From Thermothielavioides terrestris NRRL 8126 (Eukaryota; Ascomycota; Sordariomycetes; Sordariales; Chaetomiaceae), in NCBI RefSeq assembly GCF_000226115.1, contig NC_016458.1, positions 682,001-746,000 on the forward strand: DNA of 64,000 nt. The letters are read 5' to 3'. The notes below the pieces were generated by a model. That model saw only the letters and a list, made by a program, of their open reading frames with translations. It did not search any database and had not been told where the DNA came from. How positions within the stretch are numbered: position 1 is the first letter of the stretch; the number at the start of each line of letters is the position of its first letter. The position numbers were made by a program, and so were the translations under genes. This document shows positions 47,023 through 59,100 of this stretch, piece after piece.

Positions 47023-49482
47023 GGAAGGCTCGTGCATCGCTGCGGTGACCGTGCAGCAATAAACAGCCGCAATTGGGCTCGGATGAAGAAGCGGAATGCT
47101 CCTCCCGATGCTAGACAGGCAGGGGTTGGCACTCTCCCGTTCTCCGCGAGGCGTACAAGTCGCCATCTCTCCCTCGGAAGGCACGCTCGTGACGGCGATC
47201 CACCGTTACCAAAGATTCGTTGCCAAAGATTCGAAGTTTCGAGGCACGGAATGTTAGAGACGCAACGAGGAGGCTTCATCATGGTCACGCTGGACGGCCA
47301 GGCTGAACGTTGTTGGTCTTTTGGAACCTACGACTCGGCGGACGAGGGTCGTTGAGGCACTTGGATGCTTTTCTGCCGTCCCGTGAATCTGGCCGTGCCA
47401 ACTTCCTTCATCCTCTTCGAAGTGGCTGCGAGCCCTGCGAAGACTGACGAGACAGAGAGTCTCCATTTCTCAGGGGCGGAACGCATCGGAAGCTGGCAAT
47501 GATATCAACATTCTGGTGCGGTTTCTGCAACACGGAGACGAGCCATTCGGGTGACTTAGTTACTGCAGCACGGCATTGGCGTACCGCAGTAAGGGGTTGC
47601 GTCTCAGCACTCACGGCGGTGTTCTGGCCAAGGCAACCAAGGCGGTGGTGGTCTGGCCAAGCAACCACGGCGGTGCTCCACAGCCATTGGCCAGACCATG
47701 ACCGAATGGTCATCGAGCAGGTTGGGCTTCAAGATGCATTGATACCCGACCCTGCCAAAACAAACATTTTAGCCAGTGTACCTGCTGAGTGCTGACGCCA
47801 GGTTCCACTCAGGAAGAGACGATGCGTATCGCCCTCTCACAACGATGAGCGACTGCGACAGAGGGCAGCAAGGTAACTAGGACCCCTTCAGGTGCCGAAG
47901 TAGACGGGGCTTGACAGGTAATTTCTACATAGTTGGCAAAGCTCAAAACCATGTCGATGGGTCAGAGCAGACGGGATGCTTTGCTCGCTAACAGGGCACC
48001 CGCCTTGTCATCTGCATCTTTTTTGTTAACTAAGGAAGTTAATGCTTTTCAAGCAGCCTTTCGATTCTTGCAGATTCGGACCAACGCTCTCTGAGCCCCG
48101 TGGCCTTTTGAACTGCTGCAAATAAACATTCCAGAAAGACATTCCAACTTGGCTCAAACGCTTGGGGATTGCTTGGTTGGTTCGGCGGTCCAAGAAAAAA
48201 AGGCAGAGCGCGCCTGACCGTCCCGTCTGTCTGAATGTCTCCACTAAGAATGCCCCTTCTCATCTTCAGCCCTATCAAATTCTGCCACCCGAATCCAAGG
48301 CCCGAGCTGACCCCTCAGCGGGCCCAATCCCAGACCTCCGTGTCTTTGCGGGCCACCAGCCTGTTTGGGTGACCGATGGGGACGGAATGCCGTCGGACCG
48401 CTTCCGTTCCCCAGCGAACTGCGTGCCCGCCTCCCTCGCTGTCTCCCCCACTGGTCGAAGGCTGCAATGCAATCTGTCCCGTGGAGTGCACTACTTGGTG
48501 GCAGTGGCTGGAACCGGCTGCGGTCGCTGGCCTCCCTGCCCTGCAAGCGCTGCTCCTGCTTGGCCCGGATCTACCGATGTATGTCTGGATTATGTACGCA
48601 GTAAGCCTGCCGGCGTATTCCGTAACAGTGAGCAAGCCGCCGGGGGCGCTGACAGGCTTCCGGCGGCATCGGAGCGCACTGGGTGCGTTTTTCACTTCTC
48701 CATTCCTCTCCAGTGCCCTCGTAGCGCTGCCGCCCCTTCGTAACCACTGCGGTGAAGTACCTACATGCGGATGCAGGGCGGTCAGCGATCCACCGCCGGC
48801 GCCCATCAGGCCGGACCTTCGCTTGCCACTGGCCCTGGCAGTTACACAGTCGACACGTTCTTGGACTTCCCATTAGCCAGCTAACGTTAACGTGAACCTG
48901 GGTCTCCGCGAGGTGCCGCCCCCTTTCAGGTTGCCCTGAGTGAGTCGCCACAGATAGGCCCTCCTTTCCGAGAATCGCGGTGTAACCCGTGAGCAGCATC
49001 CCCAACCAACGGAATCCGCCGCCTGAGCCTCGTCTGAAGGACAGAAGCCAAGTGTCTGCCCAACCGAGAAGGACGAGCAGACGATTCTGGAGAGCCCCCG
49101 CCCCACCGCCGCCGCGCAGGCCGCCAGTCACCAGCCGCGCAACGGTGGCTGCCAGGCAGAGAGGACCCACTTTGCCAGCCCAACCCAACCCCAAGCGCCG
49201 GGGTTGCTTCGTGGGCCCTGTCGTCCATTTCTTCCAGCACCGCCCACCCTTTCCTTCCCCTCCGCCCTCATTCCCATTCCCTCTCCCCCGTATTTGCCCT
49301 CCCCTGCCCTGCCGCGCGCCGTCGCCGGCCTCCCTTCACTACTCCGCTAATAATTGCTCTGCTCGGCGGCCGCACCGGGTTTGCATTTTTCAGATCCTCA
49401 ATTAATCCCCCGCGCTCTGGTTTTCTCCTCTTCGGACGCAGATTTCGCCGGCCGCTGTGTGCGTCCCTAATAATCTCCAAGA
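47023..49482. other. 2.5-kb intergenic region between RAD30 and the RfeG-family gene
   Basis: No gene is supported. A 12-bp inverted repeat lies at 47649-47698. The last 300 bases (49190-49480) are CT-rich and probably form the promoter and leader of the downstream gene. Long frames at 48.2-49.2 kb are low-complexity artefacts of GC content. Confidence 0.5.
47649..47698. repeat. 12-bp inverted repeat
   Basis: TGGTCTGGCCAA (47649-47660) and TTGGCCAGACCA (47687-47698) are perfect inverted copies around a 26-base loop. Just upstream, a partial direct copy (CTGGCCAAGGCAACCA) suggests local duplication. Confidence 0.8.
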
Positions 49483-50939
49483 ATGGCGGGGAGACCTAGC
49501 AACAGAACAAGCCAAACGCCGGCGATGCCGCCAGCACCACCACGCCAAAACGAGTACTTTGTGCCTCGCGATGGCATAGATCGCGAAGTCATCACATCAG
49601 ACATCTGCAGATACCTGGGGAACGACGCGTTGGTTCGCCCTGGCACGTACGAGGTATGAGTCTGGATGACTCGATTTTGCCCTTTCCATTTCTCGCTCGA
49701 ATCTCACCTGCTCCGTTTCTCCCTAGGGACCCGATGGCCGTGTCACGCAAGGTTACTATATCACGGCGTACCGAAACTTGACATCGGTAAGTCCCCAAAT
49801 TAGGCGCCCCCCGGCGGCCACGGTTCGCTTGACGTGGCGGTTTTCTCTGACCTGCACAGGCCATGATTCAGGATCTCAAGGCCGACTCCGCTCGCTGGGA
49901 GCAAGAAAGGCGGGCTGCCGCTCGGTCTTCCGGCGGCGCTGGAGGTACAACGCATTCGAGCCATCCGAACGGCATGTTTGTGAGAAGCTCTAACTCGCCC
50001 GTAGGCTCTCGGGAGCAGCCTCGTGGCCAGTCTGACTACAGTGCGTGGAAGAACAGCTTGCGGGAACGGGAGTACGATGCCGCGTACGGTTCTGCCATGG
50101 ACGTTGACTATGCGCCCGCTGCAGGCTCTGCCGGGAATCAGGGTTACCCAGGCCAGCCGTACCCAGGACCACCTGCCGCGAGCTACCCTCCGGCCCCATA
50201 TCCCCCTCAGGTCCACGCCTCCTCGGCGCCGTATCCAGCCCAGCCGGCCTACGCATATCCGCCTAACCCTCCCCCAACACAGTATTCCCCACAGCCCCAG
50301 AACCCCGGCGACAGATATTCCGCGATCCCTCCACCGCCCGGCCCCGGATCGTACGGCCAGGACACTGCCTATGTCCACGGATCCAATTACCAAGCTGCCC
50401 AGGGTTATGCCGCCGCCGGACCAGCCAGGATGCCGCCACCCATGCCTCACGTATCAGCTGCCCCGGCTAGGACTTTCCCTGCCCCCGCCGCTGGGACACC
50501 TGGATATGGGACGGAGACAGATCCGTACGGCTACCCGCCGCCTGCTGGGAACCCTCCCGCCCAATCGTTCCCCACCGACCCGCTGTATGGCCGCGGTGCG
50601 TATGCTACAGCAACAACTAAACCTCCCGGGGCGTCGTCTGATGATTTAGGTTCCCCTGCAGGTACAACACAGCGGCAAGGCTACCCGGCCCCTCCGGATC
50701 CCCAGTATGATGACCTCCAGAAGAAGCCTGGACTCCAGCCCGCCACCACGCCCACCAGTGCCGCGCCGGCCCAGATGACAAACAACGCGCCGCCGCCCGC
50801 GCGTCGTGACCGTGACTCGGAGCCGAGAGAGCGGGAGCCCAGTCACAGGGAACCAAGCCACAGGGACCACAGGGCCCGCCGCCCCGAACAGGAACGCGAT
50901 GACAGGCACGCAGACCGCAACCGCCATCGCCACCGCTAA
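49483..50939 (+). CDS. rfeG: RfeG-family protein (putative transcription factor)
   Basis: Predicted 436-residue protein of the fungal family annotated as transcription factor RfeG. Three exons: 49483-49653, 49727-49786 and 49860-50939, with two 73-bp introns, all in phase 0. The conserved part is the first 90 residues: basic MAGRPSNR start, NEYFVPRDGIDREVITSDICRYLGNDALVRPG, then the segment TQGYYITAYRNLT leading into a helix rich in charged residues. The rest is disordered: proline/tyrosine/alanine-rich repeats (about 130-340), then an arginine/glutamate/histidine-rich tail with REPSHRE repeats. I see no classical DNA-binding domain, so direct DNA binding is unproven. The name rests on the N-terminal signature recalled for this family. 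The second exon is only 60 bases. Confidence 0.75.
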
Positions 50940-51088
50940 TGGCCATCCAACAGCCCCGGGACTTGTCATTGAGTCTTTGCTGCCCTGGGATCCCGTCCAA
51001 ACGAGACATGTGGATCTCCTGGACTCCTCAAGCGTTTGCTCTTGCTCATCCCTGGACCCTGGATGTTGGATGTTGGTCTTTGATTGCG

Positions 51089-51116
51089 TTTTTTTTTTTT
51101 TTTTTTTTTTTTTTTT
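51089..51116. repeat. T28 homopolymer
   Basis: Twenty-eight thymines 150 bases past the stop codon of the RfeG-family gene, on its coding strand, so probably in or just after its 3' untranslated region. Confidence 0.92.
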
Positions 51117-53869
51117 GCATGTCCCTCTGATCTCGCTTCCCGGGCACCTGGACTCGCAACCATCCTTTTCGTCATCCATGGGTATAACCCCGGACGGGCG
51201 ATGACGAAGGACTCCTTCAGAGCTGCAAGTTGCACCTCTAAAAACCTATGGACAATGATTTCCCGGCTTCCGACCCGCGCCTCCTGCTCTGCCTGGCGTT
51301 GCCTCCCACTGGACGTTCCAACTGGCCAGGATGTCGTCGCCAAACCGGAGGTGCCACTTCTGGCAAATTTTTTTTGAAAAGGCGGCAGCCTGGAATGGGG
51401 AGTCGACGATGTGTATGAAATGTCTCGGAATTTTCTTTTGCTTCTTTTTCTTTCTTTGCATGGGCGGGGTGCAAGGGGTGCATGATACCATACGACCTGG
51501 AGTTTCGTTGCACTGGGCAAGGAGCGGGCGACATCAATTTCCATTTCCGATTGACGGCTTCTCTCTTGTGATGGATCCGTTCCTCTTCGTTGCTGTCCGG
51601 AGCCGCTGCCATGGACTCTCGTTTCCCGATGGATTTTCTCGCTCTGGATCGCCGCTGGCCGACGGACGGTTATCTCCTGCCCACTTATATCCTGGATACC
51701 ACCAAGGACCCAAACCATTACAACAGTCCAAGGCGCCGGCCGGACAGCAGCGGTGAGTGGACATCCAGCAAGAGGTGTACGTATCCAGGTTGCAACCCCT
51801 TGGGGATCACAAATGCGCCACATGATTCTTGCTATCGCCAGGTGCAGAAAGTGGGTTTGAAGTTTACTGACATAGCTCAGGCTGGACGGAATGTCCCCTT
51901 CCGGTTTGGCGCAGCCCTTACGGGAGATCCGAGCGGTTGGACACTATCCATTGTTTCCTTGCCCTCACTCGGCCTCACTTGCTCCTCACTGGCGTTCACC
52001 TGGACTGCAACCCATGGTCTACTCCATCACTGGCTCCAAAACAGACAGGCGCCGAAGGAAAACATTGGTGCTACCCCGGTTTTCTGACCAGAACTGTTCT
52101 TGGCCGTTCTTTGCTGTTTCTGCCGTCCCGACAGATTGCAATACTGCAGATTCTCGGCCGTCCGAAGGGTTTTCTCTCCCCTTCGTGGGTCGCATTTAAG
52201 CAGGCATGGCCTTGCAACCGCGACCAAGAGCCGAAATAATGGGTAAGGTCGAGCTCGAGTTGACGCGGCCCATCCTTCGAACTGGATCATACCATACCTC
52301 TGGACAGCCCACCTGCGTCGTTTCACTCATCTCCGCCCTGGCTTCGTCTGGTGCCTTGCCTCAAGAGCATGACCGTCCTGCGCTGAGCAGTCACCCTCTG
52401 GGCCTGGGTGCTCATACCACCTGGACATTTGAGTCGCGCCAACTCGCCATCGGATGATTCAACCCATTCTGGGGACTTCTCGGGCCGTGTTCCCTGGTTG
52501 TCCTGGATACTTGTTCGCGTCCGCTCTGGAATGAGCCGCTGAGGAATTCCTATGGGTGCCCATCGATTCGATCCGATTACGACAAAACCCAGGACATGGG
52601 TTGGCCAACCCTTCTGGTGTTCTGAATTTGCACAATGGAAAGCTGGGATGCAATAGTGGATAGCCCCTGTACCAAGGACATCTGCTGGCAATCGGTCCAG
52701 CTGAATTGGGGCTTGTCGGGGCACAGCGTGTGTCACCTGTCAGTTGCATTTTCCTTGCGTTGATTTTCTTTTTTTGCCTTTGTCCGTCCGTCACCCCAGA
52801 CATGGCCACGAAGGACTTCGAGAAAGAGAAATCCCGGACTTGAGGTTTCGGACAATGGCTAATCTTGACTGCAGCTTCCAGGACGTGGTTTGGGCCGGCG
52901 CATGTTGCTCCTGTTTCGCGGATGGTCGGAATGGCGTCCATGGTGTTGGCTGGTCGTTGGTTCAGCTACAATAAGAGCGGTCGTCCAAGACATCGGCGGG
53001 AGGACTGGTGTTTGCGATGCGGTGATATCCAGGGATTTCGTCTCGATATATTGCTGCTTTTGCTCTTCTGTTCAACTTCGGGCGTCTAGATGAGGCGAGT
53101 GTGGGACTTGATTAATCCGTACATGATTCGGGTTTTCGAGATCGGAGAGCGGCACTGGACCGAACCGGGTGTCAGGTGGCATATATCTTCTTCAACTGTG
53201 CTGTTTGTTTCCCTTTGGCCTCGTTCCTCGCGGAATATCTTCATATCATGTGCTGCTGCCATGAGTGGATGCAACTGGACGTGCATAGGTGGTTTTCAAC
53301 GACTGTGCGGCAAGCCGCTCCCTTCGCTGGTGGCGTTGGTTCGAGCCTACACGAACACCGAGGGTTGTCTTTGTCTTTGTCTGCGGACTTTACTCCTGAT
53401 TATGCCCATGCTCTGTGGAAGTAGGAAGTGGTCGGTCTCTGACAGCGTGGCTTCAAGGCCCATGGACAGCGTGGCTCCAAAGCCGTGGAAGCAGTTCTCT
53501 GAGAGATGTGTTGAGCTCTGTTGCCCTCTCTCATGATCACATCACATTCTCTCCAGTGTTGTGAATCAACCCCGGGTGTGTCTCCTCGGTCAGCGGATCT
53601 GTGTTTGTCATCCACTCGGAAAAGCGACTACGTGTTGGGCTCCATGTTCGTGGTTGGGCGCGAGAGTCCGGATCTGGAAGGATATTCTCGTTGGGGGTGG
53701 AAGGGGATAATCAACACTTTCTTTGCACCTACTGTGTAACTACCTTAGAAAATAGGCGAAGATTGGGGTTGCAAGGCAATCTACCTACCTCTACTGTGGT
53801 AATGACTGGAGCCTGAGGCTTTGCTCAGGGCTTATGCATAACTGAATTGAGGAATGGACTAGGGGTTTG

Positions 53870-53888
53870 GAGCCCGCTTCGCGGGCTC
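53870..53888. terminator. Terminator-like hairpin with T run
   Basis: GAGCCCGC, a TTC loop, then GCGGGCTC: a perfect 8-bp stem, followed a few bases later by TTTTTT. In a bacterium this would be called an intrinsic terminator. In fungal nuclear DNA that reading has no support, and it may instead be a structural element or the end of a small repeat. Confidence 0.3.
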
Positions 53889-54030
53889 GTGGGTTTTTTG
53901 TCTGCATTTTTACATCACATGACTTGCTTACTGTTACTACTGGCTACCTGCATTACCTGCGTACTCCTGGCCCACGGCTTGCCTCCCGGCCTACGGCTCC
54001 CACAGTTGCCTACCTACCGGCGTTGTGCCT

Positions 54031-54190
54031 GCGTTATACCCCCAGTGCCCGCGTTCTGGCCCTGGTGCCCACAGGATGCCCCCGGTGCCCGCGTTGTAGC
54101 CCCGGTGCCCGCGTTGTGGCCCTGGTGCCTGCGTTGCGCCCCCGGTGCCCACGTTGTAGCCCTGGTGCCTGTGTTGTGCCCTTGGTGCCG
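54031..54190. repeat. 20-bp minisatellite, eight copies
   Basis: Eight head-to-tail 20-base units of the type GCGTTGTAGCCCCGGTGCCC occupy exactly 160 bases with a few substitutions each and no length changes. Because 20 is not a multiple of three, the frames rotate, so a repeat protein is unlikely. Confidence 0.92.
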
Positions 54191-54208
54191 CCCGCGGTAG
54201 GCCCTGCG

Positions 54209-54342
54209 TACGGCTGGCCCGGGTGTCTACCTACGTACGGCTCCCCCGGTTGCCCACCTGGCCGCAGCTCCCCCAGATGCCCACCTACGTACGGCTAGCC
54301 CAGTTGCCTAGGCTCCTACGTACAGCTCCCCCAGTTCCACGG
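54209..54342. repeat. 27-bp minisatellite, about five copies
   Basis: Units starting TACGGCTCCCCC, of 27 bases (54209, 54236, 54263), then one of 31 (54290) and a partial one (54321). It begins 18 bases after the 20-bp minisatellite ends. A related fragment lies just before that array (about 53970-54020). Confidence 0.85.
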
Positions 54343-54479
54343 TACGGGCGTGTAGCCCAACGATGCAGGCGCGTAGAGAAAAGGAGGAAAAGGAAAACAA
54401 AACAACGGGGAAAGGAAATAACGATTTAGCCGTAAGCCAATAGAAGGGGAAGGAAAAATCACTAACAGCTATGTACCCT

Positions 54480-54760
54480 GCACCTGTTATTTGTTAACGG
54501 CCATAGAGGTGGAGTGCAGTAACAATTAGTTAAGGAAGACCCCTGCTTTACAGCTAACAGGAGGATCGCACTAACCGCCCAGTTGTGTAGTATATATATT
54601 AGACTTGGTGTTCACCGAGGAGAGAGGTGGGCGTTTACCAGCTGGCTTCATCTGATACTCTGCCAGAGACCTTCCAAGGTTATGTATGTACAGGGTATGG
54701 AAGCTGCGTTGTGTGATTACGTTAGTTACAAATTCGCGTTAGTTGAATAACTAACAACCT
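54480..54760. other. AT-rich island, possible solo LTR
   Basis: Low-GC sequence bounded by TGTTAAC (54492) and CTAACA (54751-54756), with a TATATATA stretch near 54590. TGTTA..TAACA ends and an internal TATA fit a solo LTR of about 265 bp, but the flanking bases show no target-site duplication. Confidence 0.25.
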
Positions 54761-56135
54761 TTGTGTCAAAATCTGTTCTTGTGGGGTGCCTTTCCCACGG
54801 GGCAGGCCCCTTGCCAGGCCTGGGGCTGAAATGGGGTACGCCTTGTCATGGGCTGATCTGATAAGCGGATCATTTCCTGGTTGCTGTGTCCTGAACGAAC
54901 TTGCTCAGTAAAATATAACTAAGCTATGTGCAACGCTTATAGGCATGCTGCCGCGTAATTTGCGCTTGAAGAGAGCGATGCCCGTTTAAGTACGGAGTAC
55001 TGTGATATGAAGTTTTCAAAACACTACCCGTGGAACGGGTAGTTGGCCAACAAAGCCTTGGGCCCAGTACGCCATCATGTCCAGGTTGCTTGGGCAGGTG
55101 GTGGGGGGAGGGGGGGGGCCAGGAGTTGTTTCGGATTGGGAGGAGGGGTTCAAAGAACCAAGTCCCCCGCCCTGACATCCATGCCGCCAAGGCGGTGAAG
55201 GATACCTGGTTCGAGGGACGGTTCGAGGGAACGTTCTGCCTGAGAGCATGAACGCAGCAAACCTGAGCCCATTGCTACCTGTTGCTTCGTACGTACACAG
55301 TAGTATAGCAGGGTAACAACCAGGTGCCTAACGTACCTGTATTGTGGTTGAGAATCCTGGAGGACGAGGTTGGGTCGGCAAACATGGGGCCCACATGGCG
55401 CCCAGCCCCTATCACTCACACAGAGTCAGGCATTGAACTACTAACCTGCTGCCTATCTACGGAATGCTTGTAAATATATTTGAGGACGACATAACTGGAA
55501 TCTCAGCACAAAGACCGGGCGGCACAACGCCATCGAGCCGTTGCTTGGATGCTTTATACGGATGGCATCGGCCCAAATCAACGGGGAGAACTGCCGCCCA
55601 AAGCTTCTCCCACGTCAAAGTACTTGCTTGCGAACTACCTAGGGAGAAGGGCAGCTTTAGCCCCAAGGCGCCGCTCCGCGTGTCGCTGCCAGGAGAACTC
55701 CAGCACGACGACAACGACAAAACGACGGAGTCGCCTATTTTCCGTCAGGTCTTTGCGGCAAGCTGGTCAGGAGCCGAGCACACCATTGCGTAGGTACCTG
55801 AGGTATCTAACTATTGCGATCTTCCAGTGGTACGTGGTACCCTTGGGTAGGATCCCTTGCCGCTGCAAGCTTCAGCGGCAGGCTGCAAAACAGTGCGCCT
55901 CTGGCCTGCCCCCAACCAACCCACCTCGTTCTGATCCGTAGCACGTCTGCCCCGCCATTGCGAGGCCCTTGCCGACCTGCTTCGCACCCAAGATTTTGGC
56001 CCAAATTTTTTCTGGACCCAGACCCCTCCACAACCACAAACAACCGTTTTGGCTTCTGGCCACTTCTTTGCACCGAAAACCAGCCATCTGCGAAGCGCCC
56101 GTGGATGAGATAGTTGGCCCGACCGCTCGCCCACG

Positions 56136-59100
56136 ATGGATGCCGCCGCCATTCGAGATTGCATTGCTGCGACGCTCGACAGCAATGCCGACGTCCGCAG
56201 GCAGGCTGAGCTTCAGCTGAAGCAGGTGCGTGTGTGTGGCCGTGTCTTGGGTGGTTGTTATTGTTGTGGTTGCCGTCGCCGCCGCCGCCGCTGCTCGTGC
56301 GTTCGCACCGTCGAGGCACATTCCGTTCCCGAGAGCCGTCCGCACAACAGCACGACAGCACAACAGCACGACAGCACGACAGCACGAGAGCCTGACTACA
56401 CACGACCTCGCCAACCGCCCCTCCATGTCCCAACGCTGACCTTTGTGTGCTGCAGGCCGAGGGCCAGCCTGGTTTCACAGATGTCCTGCTGGACCTCGTC
56501 CAGTCCGAGCAGGATGCCAAGCTTCAACTCCCGAGTACGCGACGCTCTCATCCCCGGCCGCACTCCTCCTGGGCGAGGCGTTGATGTGGATGGATGCCCG
56601 GCCCCCATCCCCACTGCGCTTGGTGTCCCTCCAGCTTCCGGTCATGGCGTCGCTAACCGGCGTCGTAGCTGTTATCTACCTCAAGAACCGCGTCAACCGT
56701 GCGTGGGAGCGTTCCGACTACTATCCTCATGACATCCTGATACCCGAGGACGAGAAAGCACGCTTCCGCGAACGATTACTGCCCATCCTGGCGGGCTCCC
56801 AGAATCTAGTGCGCCATCAGCTCGTGCCGATCCTGCAGCGTATCCTGCACTTCGACTTTCCCGAGAAATGGCCGACGTTTATGGACTACGCCCTCCAGCT
56901 TCTCAACACCAACGATGCGCGTTCGGTCCTGGCCGGCCTGCAGTGTCTCTTGGCCGTCTGCCGAGCCTACCGCTTCAAGGCGAGCGACAGCGACAGCCGC
57001 GCCCACTTCGACAAGATCATCGAGGCCACCTTCCCCAGGTTGCTGATAATATGCAACGAGCTGGTGAACCAGGAGAGCGATGAGGCTGGTGAAATGCTGC
57101 ACATCGCCCTCAAGTGCTACAAGCATGCCACATGGGTAGGTTACCCGGATTGCGCAAGACGTTCTCGAAACAAGCAAGTTAACACCGCCGCTCACAGCTC
57201 GAGCTTTGCGAGTTCCTCCGGCAGAGCGCCGTCAACCTTGGCTGGTGCGCCGTCTTCCTCCAAACCGTGTCCAAACCCATCCCTGCCTCCGCCATGCAGG
57301 GCGATCCTCTGGAGCGGGAGCGCCACCACTGGTGGAAGGCGAAGAAGTGGGCATACTTCAACTTGAACCGTCTATATATCAGGTAAGGGCTTGCGAGCAT
57401 TTCCTCTCGCGGCAGAGATTTTCGTGTCGGCCGGGGCGCTAATGTCGCCGCAGGCATGGTAATATGCAGGCGGCTCTGGACAGGTCGGTTGAGCCCCCGA
57501 CGCGGTTTGTCAAGGAGTTTTCGGCCCAGGTGGCACCCGAAATCCTCAAGCACTACCTGCAGGAGATCGAGAAGTGGGTTTCCAAGACCATTTGGCTCAG
57601 CAGACCCTGCCTCTCCTACACCATTGTGTTCTTGGACGAGTGCATTCGCCCCAAGGATATGTGGGCGCATCTCAAACCGCACTTGAATAACCTGGTCACG
57701 CATTTCATCTTCCCCGTCCTCTGCCTGACCGAGGAGGACATCGAAAAGTTTGAGGACGAGCCTGAGGAGTACCTTCACCGGAAGCTGAACTTCTTCGAGG
57801 AGGTTTCTGCGCCGGACGTGTCTGCCACCAACTTCTTGGTCACCCTGACCAAGGCGCGCAGGAAACAGACCTTCGAGCTTCTCAGCTTCATCAATGTGGT
57901 GGTCAACGAGTACGAGCAGGCCCCCGAAGGAAGCAAGAACCACATTGCGAAGGAGGGCGCGCTGCGCATGATCGGCACCCTTGCGCCGGTCATCCTCGGC
58001 AAGAAGTCGCCGATCGCCTCTCAGGTGGAATACTTCATCGTCCGCTACGTGTTTCCGGACTTCACCAGCGACCAAGGCTTCCTTCGCGCTCGTGCTTGCG
58101 ACACCATCGAAAAGTTCGAGCAGCTGGACTTCAAGGATCAAAACAATCTCCTTGCCATTTACCGGCATATCCTCGACCGCATGGCCGACCCAAAACTGCC
58201 CGTCCGCGTCACTGCAGCGCTGGCCCTGCAGCCACTGATCAGACACGACATCATCCGGACAAGCATGAAGACGAGCATCCCGACAATTATGCAGCAGCTC
58301 TTGAAGTTGGCCAACGAGGCCGATATCGACGCCCTCGCCAACGTCATGGAGGACTTCGTCGAGGTCTTTGCTGCTGAGCTCACTCCCTTCGCGGTGGCTC
58401 TGAGTGAGCAGCTCCGCGATACGTACCTGCGCATCGTCAGAGAGCTGTTGGAGAATAGCGACAGGCGGGACGATATGGACAACGAGTACGGCGATTTCCT
58501 CGATGACAAGAGCATCACGGCGCTGGGTGTCTTGCAGACCATCGGCACTCTCATTCTGACGTTGGAGAGCACGCCGGACATCCTTCTCCATATTGAGAGT
58601 GTTTTGATGCCCGTGATCCAGATTACTCTCGAAAACAAGCTCTACGGTAAGTAGTAGTCCTCGGTCCTGGTCCGGTTACTAGCCACTCGCCCCCTTGGTT
58701 GGCCTCGATGCTGATCCCAGCTCCTAGACCTGTACAACGAGGTGTTCGAGATCATTGACAGCTGCACCTTCGCTGCCAAGCAGATCTCTCCTACCATGTG
58801 GAGGGCTTTTGAACTCGTTCATGCGACCTTCAAATCCGGCGCCGAACTCTATCTCGAGGATATGCTGCCGGCTCTGGACAATTTCGTGCAGTACGGCGCA
58901 CCGCAACTCCTCGAAAAACCGGAGTATGTGGAAGCACTATTCTCGATGGTCTCCGATATGTTCACCGACGGCAAGGTCGGGGGCGTCGATCGGATCTGCG
59001 CCTGCAAGCTTGCCGAAGCCATGATGCTCAGCCTCCGTGGCCATATCAACAATTGTGTCCATGGGTTTATCAACATGGCAATGGGCGTGCTTGCCCGTGA

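Larger units (their letters stand above)
50940..56135. other. 5.2-kb intergenic region with repeats
   Basis: It starts with the 3' flank of the RfeG-family gene (28 T at 51089-51116) and ends with the promoter of NMD5. Between them are a terminator-like hairpin (53870-53888), two adjoining minisatellites (54031-54342), an AT-rich island (about 54480-54760) and an exact TACGGAGTA palindrome (54991-55000). No gene is supported. Confidence 0.55.

Noticed and set aside
51600..52090. 165-codon plus-strand frame after the RfeG-family gene
   Set aside because: No domain, no conserved motif, and it overlaps other equally open frames; treated as chance.
57179..58591. 470-codon open frame on the minus strand
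   Set aside because: It lies fully antisense to the NMD5 exons, which have clear domain content. Long antisense frames are expected from GC-rich codon use.
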